From positions 1 to 23,343 of the forward strand of contig JADNYJ010000486.1 in assembly GCA_015501075.1 (NCBI GenBank): a stretch of DNA of 23,343 bases. Reading direction: 5' to 3'. A program made the position numbers and the translations under genes. Of the stretch, positions 1 to 10,074 are shown piece after piece; the stretch's first letter is position 1, and every line of letters begins with the position of its first letter. Under the pieces are notes generated by a model. The model searched no databases, had not been told where the DNA came from, and was given only the letters and a program-made list of their open reading frames with translations. This DNA comes from Gymnopilus junonius (lineage: Eukaryota > Basidiomycota > Agaricomycetes > Agaricales > Galerinaceae).

Positions 1-239
1 TATTGGCTGCATGGTTTATATAAACGTACGCTCACTCTGTTATAATGGCTATTTATTGCTTGCAATGGCACCCGCCCTTCATGACCGCAAAGCTTGTATC
101 ATCCAGAACTCTCCCAAGCTTCGTACGGAGAAAGAACGAGGAAAGCTAACTGGAATCAAACTTTCCAACTCGCGACAACAAATTTGAATGCTTTTCAGGT
201 AATTTCAAGTAGTCTCAAAGCCTATGTGTACGATGTCCA

Positions 240-966
240 TCATCCCGCATACTTCTTTGCATCCTCCCATTTCAAGGAACTCCATTTTTGTGGATTAGCA
301 CAAGCTTCGACAAAATCCCTCACGGCCAGTGCCATCTGCTGTGCACACTTTTCTGCCGATATGTTCCCTACACCAGTCCCCAGTCCCCGTTGTCAATACT
401 TTAAGGATTGGCTTGCCTTGTGCATTGCTGTTGTGCTGATCTAATGTGACCAAGAGAGACCACATGATGTTATAGACGACCTCCCGGTTCCAAGTTGCAC
501 TCGATGGAACACGCATGGTAGGACAAAGGGCGATATAAGAGCACTGGTGAACGTTATCCTGAAACGTCGAGCCTTCTAGTTCGATCAATGTGCATGATCC
601 AGGTGGTGCGTAGCCCCTCCATTTGCTGTACAAAATGGACTGCGCATGCTTGGTGACCGCTGGGACATCATCTGGCGACAAGGCCTCGGCCAGGAAGTAG
701 TCAAATCTGAGATAAATTTTAGTTGGCGTAATCCCAGTCGTAGAAGGGTGGATGAGTGCTCACCCTCCATCCAAAAGGGCGTAAGAGTTGGCGGGAGAGA
801 CGATGCAGTCGAATTGTTTATCGTCTCCTTCGAGGTCGCTCAGATTGGAGGTGACCATCTTGAATTTGTCCCGGATGGCCTCTGGGACGTGCTCTGCGAA
901 TGCGATTTTCCATTCTTCGACTAGGATGCCACTGCGGTCTAATAGAATGAAATGCAGGTTGTCCAT
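240..966 (-). pseudogene. Macro-domain (ADP-ribose binding-like) protein, one frameshift
   Basis: Two exons (966-764 and 706-240) flank a 57-nt intron, 763-707 (gtgagc...ctcag). The start ATG is at 966. The joined product would be about 222 residues. The motif IVSPANSYALLDGG, with Asn about residue 60, is the adenosine-side loop of macro domains. The second phosphate loop, GLGTGVG, followed by ISAEKCAQQMALAV, lies in the +1 frame. The frame breaks at the CCCC run 385-388 (GGGG in the gene); one G fewer would join the two halves. As sequenced, the upstream frame runs on to a stop at 295 and loses GLGTGVG. Macro domains bind or hydrolyse ADP-ribose and its derivatives; small stand-alone versions are common in mushrooms. 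It is either a young pseudogene or a sequencing indel. The family call is firm, the functional state is not. Confidence 0.8.
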
Positions 967-1108
967 CGAGATTGGCTTCGATGCGTGTGTATTCCTTGGA
1001 AAGCTAGTCCTTGTTGAAACTTCTCTTAAGTAGCGACGCCATCGAATAAACAAAGCGGAGAAGAGAAAACGGGCCGGCTAGATATTTTTAAATTTTTTCA
1101 TGAATTAT

Positions 1109-1134
1109 CGGCTCACTTTCTATAGGTGTGGGCC
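1109..1134 (+). repeat. Left terminal inverted repeat of the MITE
   Basis: This 26-bp repeat is identical to the reverse complement of 1875-1900. It is preceded by AATTAT at 1103-1108, the left copy of the target duplication. Confidence 0.9.
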
Positions 1135-1874
1135 AAATACGATATAACTGAGTTTGAAAATATAATCATGTACAAACAAAGTAACTCGGCCAAATAATGC
1201 GGCTACTTCGACATGTTCTGGGGTGTGAAAGTCCGGAACCAGAGCTTAAATCAGTGAGATGAGCCTGATTCCCGAACATGAGGTAAATTTTAGAATATTT
1301 GACCTTTTCCTTAGCTCGGAGGCCACTCAATGAACACCACTGTACAAGGAAACTCATTAGGTCAGCGCAGTCAGGTGATGAACTGGCCCTTTTGCATACA
1401 TTCTTTCGAAGATTGGAAGGCATCTGGAGAGCTTGTAAAATAAGATACAATTTTTAATCTGGGTAACATTTAAAGAGGATGGGGAGGGGCGTGAAGCGCG
1501 CTAGAAAAATAAATAATCCTGGTCATTTGAGGTAGATCAATCAAAAATCCACCCTGTTCACCTCCCCACCCTGGAGTATTTGAAAGGCATCTATGCAATT
1601 CACAGTTCTTGGTGCATATGCATATTGAGAGGGCGCGCGAAGCGGTAGGAAAAAATAATGTGCTACTCGGACCTACCCAAATCAGGAACCAGATCAATTT
1701 CGTACCCAAATGCGCGAAGCGCGCCTCGAAAAAATGGACTGCTTTCGGCCCCTGCAGATTTCATCAAATCACGGCATGCTAGATGACCTTCACCTATATA
1801 GACCCTGCCTGATTTATTTATTTCTTCCCTCCCTTCTTCGATTTAATTTATTTAATTTTATTTAATATTAGGCG

Positions 1875-1900
1875 GGCCCACACCTATAGAAAGTGAGCCG
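1875..1900 (-). repeat. Right terminal inverted repeat of the MITE
   Basis: This is the perfect inverted partner of 1109-1134. It is followed at once by AATTAT at 1901-1906, the right copy of the target duplication. Confidence 0.9.
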
Positions 1901-1969
1901 AATTATCAATGATATTAATGACGAACTCCAAGCTCACTATAGGGAAGAAAGGGCAATACTTTTCAACGA

Positions 1970-2744
1970 CTAATATTTCCTCTCAATCTGGCCTCCAAGT
2001 GCCTTCCAAATCTTCAACATGTTGATCTTCGCAAGGTCGCCTTTCGCGGGCATTTCCTTCCCTCCAATCGTCGATCCGAGAGGGAAGAATGGGAATTTTC
2101 CTTCTGTGCCGGTGTTCACCAACATGACGTCCTTGGCTTCAGTATAGCCCATCAGAGTACAATCCCGCATGAGGAAGGGGTGGCCGTATCCTGTTGGGTG
2201 TCCGGAGACTTCGATGTAAAGCTGGGCAGGCGCTTTGAGTTTTGAAGGTCGAACGACCGCCATGGTGCGGACCCAGCTGGATCTTTGACTTAGAAGCCAA
2301 ACTGCAATGAGCCCTCCTAGCCCACAATGGAATGCGCCAAATGCCACACGTTTCCACACTTCCTTCTTCTCAGATATTTCTGATTCAGGCGACTTCGGAG
2401 GAGTTGGAGTTGGAGTTGGAGACTGCGCGTCTTCTGGTTTACCCTTGCGCGTATTTTTTAATACGTTGGGATATAGTTGACCACCCTCCCAGCATTCATA
2501 TGCCATACTTGTCCTGAATGTTCTGTTGTCAATCTAAAGTCATCGAGCGAGATAATGCTAATACACACATGTACATCACATCCAGCGACAAAAACGGGAG
2601 AGCCCATCTTGCCAAAAATGAAGGTGTTCCTTTGTATAGAGGATATGCGCCTTCAGGTATAGGAACCACAGGAACTCTGCGCGCCCTCCACAGGTAAGCG
2701 ATAGCTCTGAAGGGGTTGAAGCTGTAGATGGACGGAGATTTCAT
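1970..2744 (-). CDS. Small membrane protein of unknown function (possibly TMEM223-like)
   Basis: Two exons (2744-2575 and 2522-1970) flank a 52-nt intron 2574-2523 (gtacat...aacag), giving about 240 residues. I chose the ATG at 2744. The open frame extends upstream to 2825 only from a TTG codon, with no earlier ATG in frame. The N-terminus has a conserved-looking FNPFRAIAYLWRARR stretch. A clear hydrophobic helix (AFGAFHCGLGGLIAVWLL) follows a Pro/Thr-repeat linker (SPTPTPTPPKSPE). The C-terminal part, with GHPTGYGHPFLMRDCTL, looks like a folded soluble domain. The layout, a helix followed by a compact C-terminal domain, recalls mitochondrial TMEM223-type proteins, but I would not assert that without a profile search. 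The stop lies 64 bp from the transposon's right target duplication. Confidence 0.55.
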
Positions 2745-2955
2745 AGAAATTTGAAAGGGCGTGAGAACCTCTTTCAGAACCCATCGTCTGTTTGAATTGG
2801 CCCGCCGCCTTTCAAAGAAATTCAAACAGAAGGCAGCACAAAAACTAGATTAACGGTGGTATATTGTCATATGTATCAGAAAACAACAATTATCGTAATG
2901 TACAGAGCACAGGGCTAATTTCACCCCCAAGTTGCATACAATTTTCATCCACCTT

Positions 2956-5900
2956 TCATCCACAGAATTCAAATCCAGGGCACCCAATCACAGTACCAAA
3001 TTCTGCAGAAGTAACAAGGTCAGAACAAACTATCCTCGATCCAAATGCTAGAAGAATACACTTACTACTCCCATCAACGCCAGCGACGGCTAGAAGAGCC
3101 TGGAAGACACCTCCCAGACCCTCTCCGGCAAGCATGCCGGCAGCAACAGCGAACATGTACATGTCAAAGTTGGCCGGGCTACGGTGCTGCCAGAAGAAGT
3201 TGAAAGTTGACCCGACCGCCATGGCAAGAGAGTAGAAGATTTGGGGAGTGACAAAGGCAAGACCAACGGCGTTCTAAAATAAACAGACATTCAGCGACTA
3301 GGAAAGTAGATATGAAGCTAAACAAGCTTACCCAGTTAGGGACGTAGTGCCAGTACTTCTTGGGAATGAAGTAGTTCTGAAAGATTGATTAATGCCACGC
3401 AGAACAGAAAGATGCTGAGCATACGCACTCGTACGATAAGACTAAGGATACTGAAGATACCGAGGGCAATAGCGGTGTATCCAGAGGATTTAGGAATGGC
3501 TATACGAAAGAAATGGTTTAGCAAATCCTTCTGGACTATCAATAAGAATACTAACGCAATTTGGGGCTGGTGACAGCGAGAGCAACGGCAGCCCAGGCAG
3601 AGACGGATGGAGCACCATAAGTACAGACACCATCTGCCGGTGGGTTACTTGAGAAAACGTAGTAACGTAGTATAAGAAAGCTGTCTTGATAGAGTGGGAA
3701 AAAAACTTACATGATACAAGGGGAAGCTTTGGTGAATAAAATAAACAAGCCGGACGTCAAGAAGACTGAAACGACAGAGCCGCAAAGCTGGGCGATGAAC
3801 TGGTTCTTAGGCTTAGCACGGAGGAGATAACCTGTCTTCAAATCCCCAGTCATATCACCAGACTGGGCTGCGGAACCAGCGGCGATAACTCCTGCAGTCA
3901 AGTTGAGGGTCATAGCAGGTTTCCCGACCAGATGAGAGCCCTTCCCGATACCTCCGAAAACAAGCTGGGAGGCCTTAGCGACGGTTGAAACAGGGTTGAT
4001 ATCTGTTTGGCCACTAGATTGGACAGCAATGAAGGAGAAAATGAAGCCCAGAACGAGGGATAGGATGGCTTCTCCAACGTTCAAGTGGAATTGAGTGGCA
4101 AGAATGGCGCACGACATGACGATACTAATGAACAGTCCAATGGTCCACCATGCAAGGGGAACGCGATCCTCGGCGGGGGTCTACCATACATTGAGCTTAA
4201 GAGTAGCAAAATTCTGGTGCCCAAAACATACCTGATCTTCGTCTTCTGGTCGATGTCATTGCGTCTTCTGAACCAGGAAACAGGGTTCACAGAATCGGCC
4301 GAAAAACTTAAATCTGCAAAACTTCAGCACAGTGCTTCTGGAGTATGCAAAAATCAACTAACTGCGAGCAAGGGGGAGCAAGGTCAAGAAGATATCTCCG
4401 AAGGAGTACATCAACATGAGGAGGACACCTGGCCACAAGAGCCAGTAACGGGGTGAAGGGTGAGTGATGTACTGCTCGGTGTCTTTAAAGGACATGGCGA
4501 GATATGAGACCAGAGGGAAGTCGTCGCTGACAGGCGTTCCGAACGCAAGGCCATTTTTAACAATAGATGGCTGGACTGTGGCAAGAAGTTTAAATCAACA
4601 AGGAAAAATCGTGTGTAGGCTATGCTTACTGATGCCCCAAGCAAGGACAGATCCGCCGACTATAATGTATAATGTCAGACCAACGATATCAAGGAGTAAG
4701 AGCAAAAGAAACTCACAGAAACTCCAACTAGCATTCAAGCCGCTGAGCATGCCAGCGCCGAAGAAAGCGGGTGTGACTAGCAATGTATACAATTAAGTAG
4801 TGGCCGGTGAGAAAAGATTCAGAACCTTACACTCAATCCACCAGCCATAATTTTCCATATGAATCATGCTTGTGAATCCCAATCGATACAGTGTCCAGCC
4901 AATATGCCAATCATATAACTGGCGAAAGACGTCAAATTAATGTGATCCGTTTGCAAAATTTGACGCACAATTGCAGGGGCATATCCAGTCATGACCTTGA
5001 AGATGAAAACGATGATGAAGGTGTAAAGAAGAGCCAGGGCCTTCTTCTTTGCTGCTGCAGCTCCACTCTTTCCATGATGCAGCGAGCGGATTGTATAAGC
5101 CTGGCGAAACAGAATCAATATAAGTATCAATTTCACGGCTTATGAAATTAGACTTACAGTAGCGGCCGGGGTTGGGAACGTCAACTTTTGGTGCACAATG
5201 TAGTACTTCCTCAATGGGATGACAAAAAATACGCCGAAGAAACCAGCGCACACAGTCAGGGCAATGAGTTTCCCTATGTCCTGAGATGGCTGAGGTGACA
5301 AGAGGTCAAGCCTATACATGGCGGGGACAGCGCTGACGAACAGAATACCAAGTCCTCCGGAAGCTAAATACTGTGATGATTACAAGCCCTTTCTTACTTA
5401 AGACTTCACTGACCTGTGGCCGCTCTATAAATGAAGGAAATAAGCCCACGAAAAGCAAAAGATGAGTAAAAGACTGACGATTGAACAGTACAATTTTCTT
5501 TAGGTCCGAAGTGACCACCAAAGACACTAAGGAGGCCTGACTCAGGCAAAGCCTTGGAAATAGCTTTCAGAATAGCATATCCGAAGATAGCCTTGAGGGT
5601 GGGGATCAGCATACGACGCTGGCGTGATTCTAAAAAGACAGTTCTTACTCCGAACAATTGAGGACCAAATGTAAAGCCTGTCTTGAGACCCAGATAGATA
5701 TTGGAAGCACCGACAACAGCGCCCAAAGCGCAACCGACAAGAATAGCCCTATAAAACAATCTAGTTCGAGAAAAGATGGCGCAAGGCAGTAAAGCACACC
5801 TGAAAGTCAACTGATGGGTCTCTTCTATTTCATCGGGATCAACAGGGAAAGGTTTGGTACTGTAGCCAAAGGATTGGAGCTGGTAACAGAAAGAATGAAC

Positions 5901-6063
5901 TAACTGCAACTCACACATCATGGTCATCCAAAGTCTCTATCTTCTCTTCACGGGAGCCCTCTTCAATCGAACTGCTGTGCTTTTCACTGAGGTATGCATC
6001 CTTGCTCTCGTCTGAGGAAGCAAAGGGGGCAGCCCGAGGGTAGGACTCGACGACGTTGCTCAT
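2956..6063 (-). CDS. Oligopeptide transporter (OPT) family membrane protein
   Basis: Eighteen exons keep one frame and give 730 residues: 6063-5917, 5879-5800, 5748-5649, 5591-5479, 5424-5414, 5363-5158, 5100-4969, 4918-4831, 4776-4717, 4659-4630, 4575-4363, 4313-4228, 4180-3711, 3647-3556, 3499-3435, 3376-3332, 3273-3066, 3002-2956. Family landmarks in order are NIYLGLKTGFTFGPQLFG, KALPESGLLSVFGGHFGP, GGLGILFVSAVPAMYRLDL, GYAPAI/LYDWHIGW, EFTPAFFGAGMLSGLNASWSF, QTDINPVSTVAKASQLVFGG, QSGDMTGDLKTGYLL, PKSSGYTAIALGIFSIL and NFFWQHRSPANFD. OPT proteins import oligopeptides, glutathione or metal chelates across fungal membranes by proton coupling. The substrate cannot be read here. Size and motifs resemble the less studied yeast YGL114W-type branch (from memory). 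The N-terminal 49 residues are hydrophilic and acidic, probably cytosolic. The gene appears intact. Confidence 0.93.
5414..5424 (-). other. 11-nt micro-exon of the OPT gene
   Basis: The bases AGCGGCCACAG lie between introns 5478-5425 (54 nt) and 5413-5364 (50 nt). Both introns have GT...AG ends; both donors read gtcagt and the acceptors are atttatag and tatttag. Including the micro-exon gives ...TVQSAATASGGLGIL, which restores frame and the expected family sequence. Skipping it shifts the frame. Confidence 0.85.
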
Positions 6064-8099
6064 GATGCCAGACCTACTCTAAAGCAATACGAGCGACCTG
6101 ACAGGTGGGGGACGTCAAGGAAGAAAAACTCGGGAGAGCAAGTTCGGCCGGTATATGAACGAAATCCTGAGACAGGCGAAGTCAACTGTCGAAACGCAAA
6201 ACGGGGAAATCTATCCGCGATGGCAAGCTAACCTCATCTCCATCCCACACGGGTCGAAACCTCCAAGCCCATGATCTGTATGGAAGAGCAGAGAAGCGAG
6301 CTTAGTGCTACACATGGCACGCTCATGGAGGATGAGCGGAGAAACCAGATAAGGCAGCCCGTTGTCACTTTTAGGTAACCATCTCTGATTGCCGAGTATT
6401 CAATACATGTGCTTAAACTCCTTGGAACTCCGTTAAACTCCTACCCCGCCTTGGCTCTCTCATAAAATACCTCCTCTTAGCGTTGCATTGTCTTCAAATA
6501 TTTGAATCTGACTACGTCCTTATTGTATTTTTCTCCTGCAAGATAAGTATCAACATTATGGAGGTCAAAAAATTTACACTTCTGTCGTCGAGTATGGAAC
6601 CCCGGATAACGCATAAATCGACTAAGATGATGTGCTAAAGGTGGGCTATATGAAAGTAAAAAAATGCGTAAAATATTTCCATAATAATTCCTCCTGTGCG
6701 ACCTCCGACAATGCCTTCGCCTCTAGATAGAATAGTGTGGACCCTCCAGAGTGTGCCTGCCGAGAAATTTCGTCGACCTTGCAATAATCTCAAATGAAAA
6801 AAGGAGACGGATCCAGCCTTCCGCCAATCGCAATAGGCATATGACCGAAGCCTAAACTGACCTGGAAGGTTGAGTAGATCACCATTCCCGACGGAATGTC
6901 ATGAAAACCGAGGTAATAGAAGTTAGGATACGAGTTAAGCTGTACTATGACGGCGCCTTAAACGTCAAGTCGAGCAGGAGAGACCTGCAGCTCTATCCAT
7001 GGAGAAAGGGGCCAGGAAAATTAAAAATTAAAACAGTACTAAGGCATATTGGCCGAGCGGAAAGATTAATGGAGCATGCTCCTCTCTTCATGTGATCCTG
7101 AAACGACAGGCATACATAGTTAACCTGGGATTTGTGCAATACAGAAAATATCAGGTACTTGATTAGAATGCAAATTCCACACGAGCCGTCATCTCAACCA
7201 TTCATAACCCCAGTTCTCCAGTACAACTGACCCATTTAAAGAATCAACTATAGAGCATGACTCATACGCTTCTGGTTTGACAGTATTGAAAGACAGCCAG
7301 AAGCTCAGGCGCATAAGATTCAACGAGCCAGTCCAAGTTGAGTCCAAGAGCACTATTCCTACGCGAACAGAACAGATAAGGGGAGATTATATGGTACGTA
7401 TGTTCCGGTGTTCTGAATCCAGAGCGCGCATGGATGTCATTTTGCGGAGATTTCGTCTTGGCTTGGGAGATATGGCGAAGGTTCTTTCATAATTTTTTTT
7501 GGCCGCTAGATTATTTTTGGGAAAGTTTACTCTTCAATTAGAGCTGGAGGTCAATCAACAAATCGTTCATGGCGGTCAAGTTGCAGAGTAATTCAACCCC
7601 CGCGAAGCCCGACCTGGGGGATTGGAGTCTATTAATAGTGTTCGGCTTTTTGCCGGCTGACGTGACAATGGCTGACAAGGATCGCCAAGAGGCGCCAAGG
7701 CGATCAATCCGTAAAAATATCTGGACCCACATGTACTTTTTTTACTTGGCACGAGTACGCGGATATGTTGGCAGCCTCGAACCGGACCTCCGACAGCTTG
7801 GACCTCCTGCATGGATCAGGAACATTCGTAGAAGGACACAGTATACTAGTAGTCTAGGGTCTAGGCAACACAGAAAACTCTACATTTCACTGACATCGGG
7901 TTATTCAGTGCGGCAGGATGTATTAAAAAAACTCTAGGAAGGAATATATAGCTTAGCAGAAGTGCGTCAAGAAGTTCAGTTTGTGGGAAGGACTTATTAT
8001 TAACGGGCGCCTAGAAAAGGGCACCAACCATTACATGAATAATAATTTACTTACAGAGATTTAAAAAGTGAGTCTCAATATGCCCTAACGTCTTCATCC
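6064..8099. other. Gene-free stretch of about 2 kb
   Basis: The first 300-400 bases upstream of 6063 probably contain the OPT promoter. Beyond that I see only short unconvincing open frames (for example 6901-7095 and 7569-7937, both +). They have no recognisable motif, splice pattern or codon character. No tRNA, inverted-repeat termini or tandem array was found. It may hold eroded mobile DNA that I cannot recognise by eye. Confidence 0.5.
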
Positions 8100-9512
8100 T
8101 CATAAAACCTGCCCAGCAGGCCAAACCTCATCCCCGACCCACTTCGCGACTTCCTTATAAGCCTCAGTCCTCTCCAGCTCAAACCAACTAATTGTAAGGA
8201 AATCATGAGTCCCATCTGGAGATTCGACCCAGGCAACATTCCCGCTCCCCAAATCCTCAACCAATCGTTTCTTTAAAACCACTATCCTATCCAAAGTCTG
8301 TTTCCGCACCGCCAACAACAAAGCATGTCTTGGGGAGACCCGCAAACATACCAGGCGTATGATCAAGTTCTACTGAACCAGGTGCGACCCATACGTTTTT
8401 GGGAGCTTGCGATTCGGGGAGGTTACCCAAGAGTGCGCGCAAAGTGTACCCGCTCGCGATGATTGGTTCGACACAATCGAACGCAACGTGGCGTTTCATA
8501 GACGATGACGAACCCGTCTGGGTATTCGCCCAGTCTAAGGTCGGCGAAATAAGCAAAAGACCCCTGGCATTAGGTAGGTCAGGAAAGTCGTTCAAAGCGA
8601 GGTATCGATCGAGCCAGAAGGCAATGGTTCCGCCTGCAGAGTCACCACTGATAATGACGATGGATGGCGAGAAGTCTAGATCGCAGAAAAGATAAAGGTA
8701 TCCTGCAAGTGCGTCAAAAAGAGCGGCAGGGAAAGGATTCGCTGCTTCGAATGGTGCGGCAGATGAGAGGCGGTATTCCTGAGAAAACACGCGAGGATGT
8801 GTGGGAAAGGTAGGATAAGGCCATCTACAAGAGTTTTATGAGTGAGATTGGACGGATGAGCGTTTCCCATTTATTACTGGATGCCAACATTTTTCCCATA
8901 TTGGAGAAACATGAGTTGAGTGCTCACAACAAATCCTGATAAAGTCCAGAGCTCAAATAAGCAATCATGCCTCCTTTGGAACCCTTAATAGCAAGCTTAC
9001 CGTGGATATGGTAAACAACCTTTTCATCCTTCATCGCTCTCTCTTCGACCATACCAAAACGCACCGACCCTCGCAGGAGCTACATTATTTTTCCACGAAA
9101 TCTCCTTGACTTCTCCAACAACATACTCCGAAGGAACGGCATCCACCCAAACAAATCCATTCTTCGCCTCCTTCTGGTTGGCAAGCTTTTCTAGAGGGGT
9201 CTCCTTAGGTATGGACGAGTTCCACAAGACCTCAACTAAAGTTCGAAAAGCGACAGAGAGGATGGACCTTCCCAGTGGCCAGCTCCTACTGGGGGGCGAT
9301 GAAGGGAATGCATAGAGAAGTATATAGAAAGGAAGTTTGAAGAAGAGGAGGAAGATAACGTTCGTTGTTAGATAAAGCGTTTTCCAAGGTTGTTTGCGAT
9401 ACTTGAATGCTATTACAATGTGGGCATGGGCTAAGGAAAAGTCTACCGGTAACCCGTCCTTAAGAGAGGTCCGCTCGAGCCTCGAGCTTTGTGTGATAGA
9501 AGGCTGATGGTT
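8100..9512 (-). pseudogene. Decayed alpha/beta hydrolase (HSL/steryl acetyl hydrolase-like)
   Basis: The family is clear: a membrane-anchor-like N-terminus (FKYRKQPWKTLYL, then NVIFLLFFKLPFYILLYAF), RSWPLGRSIL, SQEYRLSSAAPFE, the nucleophile motif GDSAGG, and GTHDF carrying the expected catalytic His. The pieces lie in different frames. Breaks fall near 9028 (one extra base before DEKVVYHIH), near 8795 (one base too few between PFPHI and RVFSQEYRL) and at AAA 8293-8295 (one extra base, stop just after GGAETDFG). The oxyanion HGGG motif is also lost: after HIHG no canonical acceptor leads in frame into MGNAHPSNLTHKTLVDG. No in-frame ATG exists between the upstream stop at 9513-9515 and the first domain, so the start is unresolved. 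Most likely a pseudogene; multiple assembly indels are the alternative. Confidence 0.8.
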
Positions 9513-10074
9513 TCAAATCCCCTGAGTCGGCTTTTTCTACAGCAAAATCAGATTAGCCACACCAAACACGTTCTATAAATAGGCCAACCACAGGCTCTCC
9601 AATCACAAGTTACGATCAGAAGACACAACCAATCATTGCTTGATTATGATATTGAAGAGCTACAAGATTTTAGAGGACGGTCACTACTACAAGTCATGGG
9701 TGCAGAACTGAAATCAGCAAGATAAATATTAACTAACTCAGACTCGGTGTTGAACGTTGCAATTGGGCGATGGGCTTTGTGGGCGACTTTGATGACAGCC
9801 CTCAACAGCTCTGAGTGTATACATGCAACCATGGTTATTGAGGATGAATTTCGCCATTGAATTTATCCACGATTAAAATTTCAGATTCTAAACAAAGCAT
9901 ATCCTGCGGTCGAAGAAAGGAAGCCCGGTGAAATGTGTATGTATTATATATTGTATAATAGCAGCTGCAAAGCCCTCAGCACAGCAAATCCAGTGAGTGA
10001 TTATAAACACACCTTGTTAAACCGTAAATTCCATATTCTATGCATCCCTTTCGGCTTGCCAGATGACGACGACA
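9513..10074. other. Intergenic, no supported gene
   Basis: Only short frames without motif or splice support are present. A TATA-like CTATAAATAG at about 9572-9581 may belong to the former hydrolase promoter. Confidence 0.4.

Larger units (their letters stand above)
1109..1900. mobile_element. Non-autonomous DNA transposon (MITE-like), 792 bp
   Basis: The ends are a perfect 26-bp inverted repeat: 1109-1134 begins CGGCTCACTTTCTATAGGTG, and 1875-1900 is its reverse complement. The direct repeat AATTAT flanks it exactly at 1103-1108 and 1901-1906, a 6-bp target-site duplication. The interior has no convincing coding frame. It holds an AT-rich low-complexity stretch (about 1808-1868) and three copies of a GCG(C/T)GAAGCG motif. 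The element starts about 140 bp upstream of the macro-domain ATG. A 6-bp duplication with these termini does not let me name a superfamily. The perfect ends and target duplication suggest a fairly recent insertion. Confidence 0.85.

Noticed and set aside
1930..1945. GCTCACTATAGGG resembles the 3' half of a phage T7 promoter
   Set aside because: Only 12 bases match and the 5' half is absent. It lies next to the MITE end, which has similar CTCAC..CTATAG wording. Chance or element remnant is more likely than vector sequence.
7775..7800. GGTTCGAGG on the minus strand, possible tRNA T-arm
   Set aside because: The stem has mismatches and no D-arm or acceptor stem can be drawn.
7569..7937. 122-codon plus-strand open frame in the 2-kb gap
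   Set aside because: No domain, signal or homology is recognised. Another frame on the opposite strand is equally open, and there is no flanking intron structure.
9505..9535. tRNA-like B-box (GGTTTCAAATCC) followed by a T-run
   Set aside because: The T-stem does not pair, no matching acceptor stem or A-box is found upstream, and the region is the 5' end of the hydrolase relic on the other strand.
9644..9832. 62-codon minus-strand frame
   Set aside because: Short, with no motif and no splice partners; no support as a gene.
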